From an uncultured Paracoccaceae bacterium (lineage in GTDB: Bacteria > Pseudomonadota > Alphaproteobacteria > Rhodobacterales > Rhodobacteraceae): a stretch of DNA of 64,000 nt. Positions 17,747-27,385 of this stretch are shown here, one piece after another. Below the pieces are notes generated by a model, which made no database searches, was not told the origin of the DNA, and worked only from the letters and a program-made list of their open reading frames with translations. The DNA is taken from the NCBI GenBank assembly GCA_947493255.1, contig CANLQK010000006.1, forward strand, positions 186,001 through 250,000. The letters are read 5' to 3'. The position numbers and the translations under genes are program-made. Positions within the stretch are counted from its first letter, which is position 1, and every line of letters begins with the position of its first letter.

Positions 17747-18214
17747 ATGAAAAAAATACTCGTCCTATCCGCCCTAGCCCTTTCCGTAGCGACACAAGCC
17801 TCGGCCTTGTCATGCCTGCGCCCTGACGTTGTTCGAAGCTACAACAACGCAGCTGCCGCCGACGTAAGCTTTGCCATTTTGCTTGGTGAGTTTGATTTTT
17901 CAGCTCCTGCGGAAAACAACGCCGAACAAGGCCAGCAAGTGACGGCGCAGTTTAGCGGGCAGGCTATGACCGCCCAAGGATTTGATGCAATAAACCCAAT
18001 GGTTGTTGACCTTTTGACGACATGCTCCGGCAGTTGGTGTGGGCACTTTCCAGCCCCCGGAACTGAGGTACTGGCCTTCGCGCAGCAAACACAAAACGGA
18101 TTCATACTTTCGTTAGGCGCTTGTGGCGGATCTGTGTTTGGCGCAGATGAAGCGCCCATCGTCGAAGCATGCGTGCTTGGTCAAAAATGCGAAGAAGGTG
18201 CCGCGTTCCGTTAA
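17747..18214 (+). CDS. Secreted cysteine-containing protein of unknown function
   Basis: 155 residues with a clear signal peptide (KKILVLSALALSVATQASA). The mature part has seven cysteines, including pairs in TTCSGSWCGHF, GACGGS and ACVLGQKCEE, so it is probably disulphide-bonded in the periplasm. No family recognised. It ends 1 bp from the convergent rnr gene. Confidence 0.7.
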   Translation: MKKILVLSALALSVATQASALSCLRPDVVRSYNNAAAADVSFAILLGEFDFSAPAENNAEQGQQVTAQFSGQAMTAQGFDAINPMVVDLLTTCSGSWCGHFPAPGTEVLAFAQQTQNGFILSLGACGGSVFGADEAPIVEACVLGQKCEEGAAFR

Positions 18215-18215
18215 A

Positions 18216-20459
18216 TCACCTACGAGTCCGTTTCACTTTACGGGCCGTTTTTGCCGCCTTCTTTCTGCCTTTCGACATTTTGCGGCGGGGGGCCTTCCCA
18301 CGCGATTTAGACGGGCCTTTGGCCAAGGCCTTGCCGTCCAATTCGACCAATTCCACGATTAACCCGCCGGTTACGGGCGCTGCTTCAACCAGTTTCACGA
18401 TGGCCCGTTGGCCAAGCCCAATGATTTGGCCCGTGTCACCGCCCATTAGGGTTTGGCTGTCTGCGTCATAGTGGAAGTATTCATTGCCAAGGTTGCGCAT
18501 GGGGATCATGCCGTCCGCACCGGTTTCATCGAGTTTGACGAAAACACCGAATTTGGCGATGCCACTAATACGACCCGTCATGACTGCCCCAAGACGATCG
18601 TTCAGGAATGCCGCAAGGTAGCGGTCGGTCGTGTCGCGTTCGGCCATCATGGAACGGCGTTCGGTATCAGAAATGGCTTTGGCGGTGTCGCCCAACATGG
18701 CTTCATCTTCGGGGGTCAAACCGTCATCGCCCCATCCATGGGCGCTGACCAAGGCGCGGTGCACGATAAGATCAGCGTAGCGGCGGATGGGGGATGTGAA
18801 GTGGGCATACGCCTGCAGTGCCAAGCCGAAGTGTCCGAAATTGTCGGGACTGTAATAGGCTTGGGTCATGGACCGCAGGGTCGAAATGTTGATCAGTTCT
18901 GCGTTGTCCGTCCCTTCGGCCTGTGCAAGCAATCGGTTGAGATGCGCGGTTTTTAGAACCTGACCCTTCGCCAATTGCAGGCCTGAGGCGGCGGCGGTTT
19001 CGCGCAAGGATTCCAGTTTTTCTTGGCTGGGTTCTTCGTGGACGCGAAAGAGTTGCGGGGTGCGCTTGGCGATCAGGGTTTCGGCAGCGGCGACGTTGGC
19101 CAGCACCATGAATTCTTCGATCAGACGGTGCGCATCGAGACGATCTTTGAAAGCGACGTCTTGAACTTCGCCTTCATCTGTCAGCACGATCTGGCGTTCA
19201 GGGAGGTCCAGTTCGAGCGGTTGACGGACTTCGCGGGCTTTGCGCAGGGCACCATAGCAGGCGTAAAGCGGTTTGATGACATCCTCGAACAAGGGCGCGA
19301 CTTTGTCGTTGATGTCACCGTCGATGGCGGCCTGTACTTCTTCGTAGTTCAGGGACGCAGGGGAGGTCATGAGACCGCGCACAAAACGGTGGGAGGTTTT
19401 GTTCCCTGCACCATCGATTTGCATTTCTACGGCGAGACAGGCCCGTTCGACCCCTTCGTGGAGGGAGCATAAATCGCCGGACAGGATGTCGGGCAACATG
19501 GGCACGACACGGTCGGGAAAATAGGTAGAGTTGCCGCGTTTGCGGGCCTCGCGGTCGAGTTCGGACCCCGGGGTTACGTAGTGCGCGACGTCGGCAATGG
19601 CGACCCAGAGGGCAAAGCCGCCATCAGCGTTAGGAATGACGCAGCAGGCGTCATCGTGGTCGCGGGCGTCCCATGGGTCGATGGTAACCAAGGGCAGGTC
19701 GCGCAGATCTTCGCGTTTGCCGATGGGGGCGGGTTTGGCGTTGTCGGCTTCGGCGATAACGGCATCGGGGAAGTGATCTGGGATGCCGTGTTGGTGGATC
19801 GCGATCAGGGAGACCGCGCGCGGTTCAGTGGGGTCGCCCAAGCGGGTTACGATTTTGGCTTTGGGTAGGCCCATGCGCCCCTTAGGGCCGGATTGTTCAG
19901 CCTCGACCAGCTCGCCATCTTTGGCGCCACCGGTTGCACCTGCGGCGACGATCCATTCTTTCTGAGACCCTTTGTCGACGGGCAAGATGCGCCCCCCTTC
20001 GGAGCCTGCGCGAAACACACCCAACACACGTTCTGGGTTGGTGCCGATCCGGCGAATGAGACGCGCGGTGTGGGTGAAATCTTCGCCCTTTACCTCGGTC
20101 AGACGACCGAGAATACGGTTGCCAGCGCCCAGCGCTGGATCGGACGATTTCAGGGTCAGCAGAATACGGGGTTCTGGGCCTTCACCATTCCATTCCATCG
20201 GACGCGCAAAGAGGTCGCCGTCAGCATCCGGTGCCAGCACCTCGAGGACAGTGACGGGGGGCAGGCTTTCGGGATCACGGTATGACGATTTACGCTTCTG
20301 AAGCTTACCTTCGTCCTCAAGCTCGCGCAGTAGCCGCTTGAGGTCGATGCGCGCAGCGCCTTTGATCCCAAAAGCCTTCGCGATGTCGCGTTTGGCAGTT
20401 TGGGTTGGGTTTTCAGAGATCCATTGGAGGATTTCGGCTTTGGAAGGTATGCGTTTCAT
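18216..20459 (-). CDS. rnr: Ribonuclease R
   Basis: 3'-5' exoribonuclease of the RNB family, degrading structured RNA. 747 residues: N-terminal winged helix (ILQWISENPTQTAKRDIAKA), cold-shock domains, the RNB domain with TIDPWDARDHDDACCV holding the catalytic aspartates, FTSPIRRYADLIVHR near its end, an S1 domain (GRISGIAKFGVFVKLDETG) and a lysine/arginine-rich tail. It lies 72 bp downstream of dapE on the same strand. Confidence 0.97.
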   Translation of the reverse strand: MKRIPSKAEILQWISENPTQTAKRDIAKAFGIKGAARIDLKRLLRELEDEGKLQKRKSSYRDPESLPPVTVLEVLAPDADGDLFARPMEWNGEGPEPRILLTLKSSDPALGAGNRILGRLTEVKGEDFTHTARLIRRIGTNPERVLGVFRAGSEGGRILPVDKGSQKEWIVAAGATGGAKDGELVEAEQSGPKGRMGLPKAKIVTRLGDPTEPRAVSLIAIHQHGIPDHFPDAVIAEADNAKPAPIGKREDLRDLPLVTIDPWDARDHDDACCVIPNADGGFALWVAIADVAHYVTPGSELDREARKRGNSTYFPDRVVPMLPDILSGDLCSLHEGVERACLAVEMQIDGAGNKTSHRFVRGLMTSPASLNYEEVQAAIDGDINDKVAPLFEDVIKPLYACYGALRKAREVRQPLELDLPERQIVLTDEGEVQDVAFKDRLDAHRLIEEFMVLANVAAAETLIAKRTPQLFRVHEEPSQEKLESLRETAAASGLQLAKGQVLKTAHLNRLLAQAEGTDNAELINISTLRSMTQAYYSPDNFGHFGLALQAYAHFTSPIRRYADLIVHRALVSAHGWGDDGLTPEDEAMLGDTAKAISDTERRSMMAERDTTDRYLAAFLNDRLGAVMTGRISGIAKFGVFVKLDETGADGMIPMRNLGNEYFHYDADSQTLMGGDTGQIIGLGQRAIVKLVEAAPVTGGLIVELVELDGKALAKGPSKSRGKAPRRKMSKGRKKAAKTARKVKRTRR

Positions 20460-20460
20460 A

Positions 20461-20498
20461 GGGTCTGCCTATCACGCGGATTGGTGAAGGTCAGACCC
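20461..20498. repeat. Inverted repeat between dapE and rnr
   Basis: GGGTCTG (20461-20467) and CAGACCC (20492-20498) form a 7-bp stem enclosing 24 nt just upstream of the rnr start. No T-run is present, so it is not a typical terminator; it may structure the rnr leader. Confidence 0.3.
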
Positions 20499-20531
20499 AT
20501 TCGTCATTGGTTTTAGCCTGCCGAGTGCAGT

Positions 20532-21674
20532 TTACGCAAAAAAATCGGTCAATATGCGGGTGTAGATCGATTTGAGCTGGGTGATCTGTTCGATCGGAAC
20601 GCATTCATCCACTTGGTGCATGGTTTTCCCGACCAAACCGAATTCGACCACAGGGCAATGGTTTTTCACGAAACGCGCATCAGAGGTGCCGCCCGTGGTG
20701 GACAGTTCTGGCGTGATACCTGTTTCAGCTTGCACGGCGGCAGACACGAGGTCGGACAGCGCACCGGGGGGGGTGAGGAAACTTTCACCAGACACGCGGG
20801 TTTGAACGTCGATCTGGACGCCGAATTCTTGGGCGACGTCGCCCGCCTCGGATTGCATCCAGTTGATGACGCTTTCGGATGTGTGAAGGTCATTGAACCG
20901 GACATTTGCGCTGGCTTTGCACACAGCGGGGATAACGTTGGTCGCGGGGTTACCGGTGTCGATGGTGACGACGGCCAACGTTGAGGGATCGAAATGATCA
21001 GACCCTTGGTCCAGCTCGTGGCTGGCGAGACGGTCTACCAAGCGTGCCATGGCTGGCAGCGGGTTGATCGCGCGATGTGGATAGGCAGCGTGGCCTTGTT
21101 TACCGGTGACCGTGAAATGAGAGGTCAGGGAGCCGCGACGGCCGACCTTGATCATTTCGCCCATGGTTTCGGGACAAGTGGGTTCGCCGACCAAACAGGC
21201 GGTCATGGCTTCGCCTTGAGTTTGCATCCAATCGAGTAGGGCAATGGTGCCATCGGTTGATGGGCCTTCTTCGTCGCCCGTGATGGCCAAAATGACGGCA
21301 CCGTCGGGCGGCGTATCGGTGACAAAATCAATTGCGGCAGCAGCAAAGGCAGCGACGCCGGATTTCATATCGGTAGCGCCACGCCCGTACATGATGCCAT
21401 CGCGGATTTCTGCGCCGAAGGGATCAACCGTCCATGCGGCCTCGTCACCAACGGGAACAACATCGGTATGGCCGTTGAACCCAAATGATTTGTTGGCCCC
21501 GCGGTTGCCCCAACGGGCATAAAGGTTCGGAGTGCCTTCACGATCCACGCGCCAGGTCTCGAACCCTGCGTCAGACAGAAGCCGATCGAGCAACTGCAAG
21601 GCACCGCCTTCGATTGGGGTGACGCTAGGGCAGCGGATAAGATCAGCGGTTAAAGCAATGGGATCTATGGGCAT
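20532..21674 (-). CDS. dapE: Succinyl-diaminopimelate desuccinylase
   Basis: M20-family zinc enzyme producing LL-diaminopimelate for lysine and peptidoglycan. 380 residues, family length. Signatures: [14 protein letters not shown] with the first metal-binding His and Asp, [13 protein letters not shown] with the bridging Asp, [13 protein letters not shown] with the catalytic Glu pair, and [11 protein letters not shown]. dapD at 26.5 kb supplies the earlier step of the same branch. Confidence 0.96.
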   Translation of the reverse strand: MPIDPIALTADLIRCPSVTPIEGGALQLLDRLLSDAGFETWRVDREGTPNLYARWGNRGANKSFGFNGHTDVVPVGDEAAWTVDPFGAEIRDGIMYGRGATDMKSGVAAFAAAAIDFVTDTPPDGAVILAITGDEEGPSTDGTIALLDWMQTQGEAMTACLVGEPTCPETMGEMIKVGRRGSLTSHFTVTGKQGHAAYPHRAINPLPAMARLVDRLASHELDQGSDHFDPSTLAVVTIDTGNPATNVIPAVCKASANVRFNDLHTSESVINWMQSEAGDVAQEFGVQIDVQTRVSGESFLTPPGALSDLVSAAVQAETGITPELSTTGGTSDARFVKNHCPVVEFGLVGKTMHQVDECVPIEQITQLKSIYTRILTDFFA

Positions 21675-21806
21675 TAAAATTCTCCTGTGGTCACTGCGTT
21701 ACCCGTGAAAACTGCCCGATGCAAACAATGGTGGCTGTGTCTTGACCGTCACATATGAAACAGGACCAAGCGCCGATTTACGAATACCCGCAGAAATTCC
21801 GCAATA

Positions 21807-21822
21807 TTAACGTATAGTTAAC
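21807..21822 (+). promoter_or_regulatory. CtrA-type box upstream of the first Hint gene
   Basis: TTAA-CGTATAG-TTAAC matches the alphaproteobacterial CtrA consensus TTAA-N7-TTAA exactly and is embedded in a 5-bp inverted repeat. It lies about 90 bp before the GTG at 21913 (about 150 bp before the ATG at 21970) in a 238-bp divergent region whose other gene is dapE. CtrA control of surface and motility functions is known in Rhodobacterales; this assignment rests on the motif alone. Confidence 0.5.
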
Positions 21823-21912
21823 ACAATAACATAGACCCGAGGCAGGGCAGACATCGAGCGGACCCCAAATGGTCCATAGGTCGCAACGTCGACCACTAGA
21901 TATAGGTATTTC

Positions 21913-23562
21913 GTGCGGATCCCCGTACGAAGACCGTCTGGCTTGTCTCACCTTGAGCAGGTGGACGATATGGTTGCTGGCGTAGAACTTGACTATGAAA
22001 CCAATGCAAACGCGATGGAGATGGCCAATACCATCTTTGGAAACGGCATAACTGTCGAAAGTGCGTCCTATTCCGGTTCCAGCTATTCATCTGCAATCTA
22101 TTCAAATGGCGATAGCGTTTCGGACTTTGTGACCCCAAGCGACACCGGCGTCATTTTGTCGACCGGTAGCGCGACGCGATTTACGAACAATTCTAGCCAG
22201 TCAAACCTAAGCAACAGCACCAGTGTTAACTCACAAGGTGCGAACAACGATTCTGATTTTAACAGCGTTGCGGGTACAAGCACGTATGACGCGTCATTTC
22301 TGACGGTCGATTTCACCCCGGATGCCGGGCTGGACACGATGACAATGCAGTTCGTCTTTTCGTCCGATGAGTACCCCGAGTATGTAAATTCGATCTACAA
22401 CGACGTTGTTGGTGTGTGGATCAACGGGTCCCATGTTCCGTTGTCGGTTGCAGAAGGCGGGACCGAGATTAACTCGGTCAACCAGAACGAAAACGTCAAC
22501 TTGTACAACGACAACACGTCAGATCAGTACAATACTGAAATGGACGGCTTCACCGTTACGATGACGCTAACCATTCCGATCATTCCGGGTCAAACCAACA
22601 CCATTAAGATCGGTATCGCCGATGTCGGTGATAGCAGCTACGATTCAAACTTGTTGATCGCGTCAGACTCTGTTCAGGCGATGTTGATCGCCGAACAAGA
22701 CTACGTGACGATGCAGGACAGTGTCACAAAAACCGTAGATGTGTTGGGCAATGATCTGAACAACACTACCGGCACGCTACAGATCACGCACATCAATGGT
22801 ATCGAAGTCGTGGCGGGACAAACGGTTACCTTGGCTACTGGTCAAACGGTAAAACTGAACGCCGACGGCACCTTTGACATCACAACCGACAGTGACTTTG
22901 AAACACAAAGTTTCACCTATGAAGTGGCGTCGTTGGATTCATCAGGCAACGTGCTGGAAACTGACGTTGGTTTTGTGACGGTTGAAACGATCCCTTGTTT
23001 TGTTGCAGGCACGATGATCGAGACGGTTGACGGCCCTCGCGCTGTTGAAAGCCTGTGTGCCGATGACATGGTCATCACCCGCGATGACGGACCACAGCCG
23101 GTGCGCTGGATTGGGCGCCGCGTTGTGCCTGCCGTTGGAAAGATGGCACCAATTTGCCTACAAGAAAACGCCTTGGGCGAGCACGGCGCATTGAGGGTGT
23201 CGCCATTGCATCGGATTTTGATAAAGGACGCGTTGGCCGAACTGTTGTTCGGTGAAGACGAAGTTCTTATTGCGGCCAAGGATCTTGTTAATGACAGCAC
23301 CATTCGTTCGGTTGAAGGTGACTCTGTGGAATATGTGCATCTGCTGTTTGACCGACATCAGGTGATTTATTCCGAAGGTCTGCCTACTGAAAGCTTCCTT
23401 CCGGGCCCGCAAACAACCAAGTCATTCGAGGAAGATATCATCGAAGAGATCACGACGATCTTCCCAGAGCTAGATGTGAAAACTGGCGAAGGTTACGGGC
23501 CGGCCGCGCGCCCCTTGCTGAAGCGATATGAAGCCGAAGCGCTTCGCAATGAGGTCGCTTAA
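21913..23562 (+). CDS. Choice-of-anchor L / Hint-domain surface protein
   Basis: 549 residues from the GTG at 21913; an ATG at 21970 giving 530 residues is equally possible. Residues about 25-260 resemble choice-of-anchor L domains (ANTIFGNGITVESASYSG, GVILSTGSA, QFVFSSDEYPEY), a cadherin-like segment follows (VDVLGNDLNNTTGTLQI), then a Hint_2 domain from Cys362 in PCFVAGTMIETVDGP, with VSPLHRILI and His482 in DRHQVI. In Hint domains the first Cys is the nucleophile of self-processing. No classical signal peptide is present, which fits type I secretion. A second Hint gene follows 6 bp later. Confidence 0.85.
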   Translation: MRIPVRRPSGLSHLEQVDDMVAGVELDYETNANAMEMANTIFGNGITVESASYSGSSYSSAIYSNGDSVSDFVTPSDTGVILSTGSATRFTNNSSQSNLSNSTSVNSQGANNDSDFNSVAGTSTYDASFLTVDFTPDAGLDTMTMQFVFSSDEYPEYVNSIYNDVVGVWINGSHVPLSVAEGGTEINSVNQNENVNLYNDNTSDQYNTEMDGFTVTMTLTIPIIPGQTNTIKIGIADVGDSSYDSNLLIASDSVQAMLIAEQDYVTMQDSVTKTVDVLGNDLNNTTGTLQITHINGIEVVAGQTVTLATGQTVKLNADGTFDITTDSDFETQSFTYEVASLDSSGNVLETDVGFVTVETIPCFVAGTMIETVDGPRAVESLCADDMVITRDDGPQPVRWIGRRVVPAVGKMAPICLQENALGEHGALRVSPLHRILIKDALAELLFGEDEVLIAAKDLVNDSTIRSVEGDSVEYVHLLFDRHQVIYSEGLPTESFLPGPQTTKSFEEDIIEEITTIFPELDVKTGEGYGPAARPLLKRYEAEALRNEVA

Positions 23563-23568
23563 AACAGC

Positions 23569-24660
23569 ATGTCCCTGAACTGGATCGCCACACGCACACA
23601 AGAAACGGGAACCTTTCATTCTAAGGGCCTTGGGTCTTTGCAAACTCCACCGCCTGTTGGGCTGGAACTGCTGACGCGTGGGAGTGTCTTGCTCGAGACG
23701 AAAACACGTCCCCTATCCCACCCAGTGAATTTGTTGCGCTATGGCGTTCTGGACCCTTGGCCTTCAGGCCTGACAATTTGTCTGGAACCTGACGGGACAG
23801 TGCGGTTGTTGATGCGCCAAGGCGGGCGGAACTTGGAAGCGTCGCTTAAGACCGGCCTTGGTGGTAAAGTCGAAACCGCCCACATTGCGTATATTTGGGA
23901 CGCACCACGCAGGCGCGGCCGGTTAAGCGTTTACGTCCCAGATCATGGGTTGTTGTGGCAGACGGACGTGATTGCACCTTTCCCGATCGCACTTCGAGAC
24001 GCAAAAAGAATTGCAAACGACTGGACGAATGCGACCATCGACTCTGATGTAAATTTCTTGGCTATTTCTGATGCACCTTGCCCACTCGGACCAGTGCCCG
24101 GCCTGTCAGGGTCTGCCGCAGTTGAAACACCCGAAGGTCCACGCGCATTACGTGACGTTAAGGCCGGCGATTATGTGTGCGCCCAAGGTCGCAGTCCTGT
24201 GCGTGTTTTATGGTCGGGTCATGCCACAGTTCCAACGCTTGGCCGGTTCGCATCGATGACATTGCGGCGACCTTATATGGGGCTGTGGGATGACCTAGTT
24301 TCCGCAAAGGACCAGCGGGTCTGCCTTTCTGGGTCTGAAGTTGAATATCTGTTTGGCGAAGAACGCGTTTCGACCGCTGTTCGGCATTTGGAAATTCGGA
24401 ACTGTGCAACCCCGACCAAAAACATGCCGCCTGTCGCCACGTACCACCAGATCCTGTTGGAAAGCCACGAGATCATCACCGTAAACGGTGCGCCTGTGGA
24501 GAGCTTTGATGGATCCGCGGTTTTGGACAGCCGTGGAGCGATTGCAACGTCGGTGCTTGCGGATATGGACCCGCAGTTTCGCCCCAAACAAATCGGCCTC
24601 GCGGCCCCTGTATTACAGGGTTATGAAGCGTTGACACTGACAGGTGTCACGATCGGTTAA
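23569..24660 (+). CDS. Hint_2-like protein lacking the catalytic Cys
   Basis: 363 residues. The first half has beta-rich segments such as GLTICLEPDGTVRLLMRQGG; the second half aligns by eye with the Hint domain of the preceding gene: AVETPEGPRALRDVKAGDYV, SPVRVLWSGHATVPTLG, YLFGEERVSTAVRHLE, ILLESHEIITVNGAPVESFD. The position of the nucleophilic Cys is Gly (GLSGSAAVE) and the SPLHR block is SAKDQR, so self-cleavage is not expected. The late His is kept. It starts 6 bp after its neighbour and shares a TTAA stop with the convergent gene. Confidence 0.75.
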   Translation: MSLNWIATRTQETGTFHSKGLGSLQTPPPVGLELLTRGSVLLETKTRPLSHPVNLLRYGVLDPWPSGLTICLEPDGTVRLLMRQGGRNLEASLKTGLGGKVETAHIAYIWDAPRRRGRLSVYVPDHGLLWQTDVIAPFPIALRDAKRIANDWTNATIDSDVNFLAISDAPCPLGPVPGLSGSAAVETPEGPRALRDVKAGDYVCAQGRSPVRVLWSGHATVPTLGRFASMTLRRPYMGLWDDLVSAKDQRVCLSGSEVEYLFGEERVSTAVRHLEIRNCATPTKNMPPVATYHQILLESHEIITVNGAPVESFDGSAVLDSRGAIATSVLADMDPQFRPKQIGLAAPVLQGYEALTLTGVTIG

Positions 24661-25043
24661 TGTAGAGTGTCGTTAGATGGGTCGTCGAAAAACGGTGTCA
24701 TCTGTGCGACGATAACTGAGTTTTCTTCGAGCGCCCTTTGCATCAACGCCCGTTCTTCGTCGGGGATGTCGTGGCCTTCGGCCAGACGCTCGTCCAAGGT
24801 GCCATATCCCGAAACATCCAGCGGATTCACATCGGCTTGCTTTAGGATCGCGACAGTTTCGCGGACCGCTTCTGCCTCATCCACGCCCGAAGCATAAACC
24901 ATCAACGCAGCGCCAGTGCTTTCGGCTGGAAGGCCGTCACCGTCTTTGCGGCCAACCTCGACCAACAAGGTAAATACCTGTTGGCGGGAGACCTTTTTGG
25001 GTTTCGATTTTGAGGCCGATTTGGCCTTTGGTTTTTCACTCAT
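24657..25043 (-). CDS. Conserved hypothetical protein with basic N-terminus
   Basis: 128 residues: a lysine- and serine-rich start (SEKPKAKSASKSKPKKVSRQ), a folded centre (QVFTLLVEVGRKDGDGLPAE, ALMVYASGVDEAEAVRETVA) and an acidic end (FFDDPSNDT). No family recognised. The centre contains DVSGYGTLDERLAEGHDIPD. It shares the stop TTAA with the second Hint gene and is divergent from the receptor-like gene at 25142. Confidence 0.65.
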   Translation of the reverse strand: MSEKPKAKSASKSKPKKVSRQQVFTLLVEVGRKDGDGLPAESTGAALMVYASGVDEAEAVRETVAILKQADVNPLDVSGYGTLDERLAEGHDIPDEERALMQRALEENSVIVAQMTPFFDDPSNDTLH

Positions 25044-25141
25044 ATGGATCGGGTAGACTTAACAAACGGATAGGTCAACGCCCAAGCCCGTTGACGATTT
25101 GGCCTGAACGTTGCAAAGGGATACGAACTTGGGGAAAAGAA

Positions 25142-26203
25142 ATGAATTTTGTTCGTGTTTCACTGACGTTCTTACTGCTATCGGTGACAGCTCTTCCGGC
25201 GTTAGCGCAAGATGACACGCTGTCATTCGCCACAATTGAACGCCCGCCGTTTTCGACGACCCGCGGCGGTGTTCCGTCAGGATTTAGCCTCGACCTTATG
25301 AAAGCGATCGCCGCAGAGCTTGATCGCTCTGTGGAGTTCAAATTTTACGACAGCTTTCCTGCAATGCTGTCCGCCGTATCTGTCGGAATTCATGATGGCG
25401 GCGTCGCCAATATTTCGATCACCGCTGACCGTGAAAGCCAAATGGATTTCAGCCAGCCCATTTTTGAAAGCGGGATCGGTGTGCTGTTGCCCGAAGACTC
25501 TGGAGGGAACCCGATTTGGCAGGCTTTGTTAACACGCGATTTCTTGACCTCAGTTGTTATTGCCCTTGGGGTTCTATTTGGAAGCGGAATGTTGATGTGG
25601 CTGTTCGAACGCCGTGTACAGCCATATTTTGATCGCCCAGCCCGCGAGGCATTGTTCCCATCATTCTGGTGGGCCCTTAATGTTGTTGTGAACGGTGGCT
25701 TTGAAGAACGGATGCCACAGTCGGGCCTTGGCCGGTTCTTCGCAATTATTCTTGTGGTATCAAGCCTGTTCGTTGTGTCGATCTTTGTCGCAACGATTAC
25801 ATCGGCGACCACTGTGGCCGCGCTAAGAGACAACGTCGAGTCTATCAATGATTTGGAAGGTCGGAACGTAGCGACTGTTTCTGGTTCAACTTCGGCAAAC
25901 TTCTTAGATGCGCGTGATATCAACTACCTGGGCTATCAGTCACCAAACCAGATTTTTGAAGCACTCGAAGCGGGGCGCGTAGAAGCTGTCGTTTTCGACG
26001 CTCCGATCCTCGCCTATTATTCATCAATAACAACCGAGCCTGAGACACGGCTGATGTCACGCATTTACCGACGCGAAAATTACGGTATCGCGCTTCCGAC
26101 TGGCAGTGTTTTGAAAGAAGAGATCGATCAAGCGCTTTTGCGCCTGCGCGAGGACGGAACCTACGATGAGCTCGTGCAACAGTGGTTTGGGAGCCAACAC
26201 TAA
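25142..26203 (+). CDS. Prokaryotic ionotropic-glutamate-receptor-like channel protein
   Basis: 353 residues. A signal peptide (1-23) is followed by a periplasmic-binding-type lobe S1 (26-115) with TADRESQMDFSQP, where Arg97 is the amino-acid carboxylate-binding position of this family. Then comes transmembrane helix 134-154, a re-entrant pore-like segment 171-189 (LFPSFWWALNVVVNGGFEE), helix 198-222 and the S2 lobe with DLEGRNVATVSGST and VVFDAP. The S1-TM-P-TM-S2 order is that of GluR0-type receptors, so a ligand-gated channel is likely; a pure solute-binding protein would lack the membrane part. Ligand and ion are unknown. The TVGYG potassium filter is absent. Confidence 0.8.
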   Translation: MNFVRVSLTFLLLSVTALPALAQDDTLSFATIERPPFSTTRGGVPSGFSLDLMKAIAAELDRSVEFKFYDSFPAMLSAVSVGIHDGGVANISITADRESQMDFSQPIFESGIGVLLPEDSGGNPIWQALLTRDFLTSVVIALGVLFGSGMLMWLFERRVQPYFDRPAREALFPSFWWALNVVVNGGFEERMPQSGLGRFFAIILVVSSLFVVSIFVATITSATTVAALRDNVESINDLEGRNVATVSGSTSANFLDARDINYLGYQSPNQIFEALEAGRVEAVVFDAPILAYYSSITTEPETRLMSRIYRRENYGIALPTGSVLKEEIDQALLRLREDGTYDELVQQWFGSQH

Positions 26204-26484
26204 GTTTGGTCTTCTCTATCCTCAAAACGCGACTTTGCGGCCCAAAGCGATGAAAAGATCAAAACCGCCTGTATCGGGATAAACGCGACCGCAAACAGGG
26301 CAACGATTGTTGCCCAGAGCGGGAAGTTGGCTTGGTCTGTCAGATTTTGGAAAGGGCCGAACAAGGCCACGCCCAAGGCTATCAAAACCGCAGCATCAAA
26401 CACCACAGGCATCCATGCGGCCGCCCATGTCGGACGCTCGCCGCGCGCAATGCGGGCTTTGGCAAGCGTCCGAGACAGTATCAT
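26200..26484 (-). CDS. Small two-helix membrane protein
   Basis: 94 residues with two transmembrane segments (VVFDAAVLIALGVALFG and PLWATIVALFAVAFIPIQAV) and charged ends. Unknown family. Its ATG overlaps the dapD stop (TAATG), so it is co-translated with dapD. Its TAG is nested in the CTAA shared with the convergent receptor gene. Confidence 0.65.
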   Translation of the reverse strand: MILSRTLAKARIARGERPTWAAAWMPVVFDAAVLIALGVALFGPFQNLTDQANFPLWATIVALFAVAFIPIQAVLIFSSLWAAKSRFEDREDQT

Positions 26485-27311
26485 TAGTCGCGCAACAGTT
26501 CGTTGATGCCCGTCTTGGAACGTGTGCGTTCGTCGACACGTTTGACGATCACGGCGCAGTAGAGGTTCACGCCGTTCTTGGACGGCATAGAGCCTGCAAC
26601 GACAACTGAATATGGTGGCACTTCACCGTACATGACTTCGCCAGTTTCGCGGTCGAGGATCTTGGTGGACTGGCCGATAAACACGCCCATGCCCAGAACA
26701 GAGCCTTCGCGCACGATGCAGCCCTCGACGACTTCGGAGCGGGCGCCGATGAAGCAGTTGTCTTCGATGATTGTGGGGCCAGCTTGCATAGGTTCAAGAA
26801 CGCCGCCGATACCAACGCCACCAGACAGGTGCACGTTTTTACCGATCTGCGCACAGGAGCCAACGGTGGCCCATGTGTCGACCATGGTGCCTTCGTCAAC
26901 GTAGGCGCCCAAGTTCACGAAGGATGGCATCAGGACAACGCCTGGTGCGATGAATGCAGATTTGCGCACAACACAGTTTGGAACAGCGCGGAAACCAGCG
27001 GCCTTCCATTGGTCTTCGCCCCAGCCTTTGAATTTGCTGTCGACTTTGTCCCACCAGCCAGCGCCTTGTGGGCCACCGTCATGCATTTCCATATCTTTGA
27101 TGCGGAACCCCAAGAGCACGGCCTTTTTGGCCCACTGGTTTACATGCCAGCTGCCGTCGTCCTGTTTTTCGGCCACGCGGAGTGTGCCGCTGTCGAGGGC
27201 GTTTAGCGTGTCTTCGATGGCTTCCCGTGTTTCGCCTGTGGTCGCAGGTGTGATCGTGTCACGGGCGTCCCATGCGGATTCGATTGCGGATTCTAGCTGT
27301 GCGTTGGACAT
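26484..27311 (-). CDS. dapD: Tetrahydrodipicolinate N-succinyltransferase
   Basis: Succinyl-CoA-dependent step of the diaminopimelate pathway. From ATG 27311 ([14 protein letters not shown]) the protein is 275 residues, the DapD length; a longer frame upstream lacks family similarity. The left-handed beta helix is visible as hexapeptide repeats: [49 protein letters not shown] and [18 protein letters not shown]. Works with dapE at 20.5 kb. Confidence 0.96.
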   Translation of the reverse strand: MSNAQLESAIESAWDARDTITPATTGETREAIEDTLNALDSGTLRVAEKQDDGSWHVNQWAKKAVLLGFRIKDMEMHDGGPQGAGWWDKVDSKFKGWGEDQWKAAGFRAVPNCVVRKSAFIAPGVVLMPSFVNLGAYVDEGTMVDTWATVGSCAQIGKNVHLSGGVGIGGVLEPMQAGPTIIEDNCFIGARSEVVEGCIVREGSVLGMGVFIGQSTKILDRETGEVMYGEVPPYSVVVAGSMPSKNGVNLYCAVIVKRVDERTRSKTGINELLRD

Positions 27312-27385
27312 AAAGGCCCCCGATTGTGCGTTACGTTTGCGCCCCAATACCGTGGTCTTGCAGTTTGGGCAATCAGATCGGCCAA

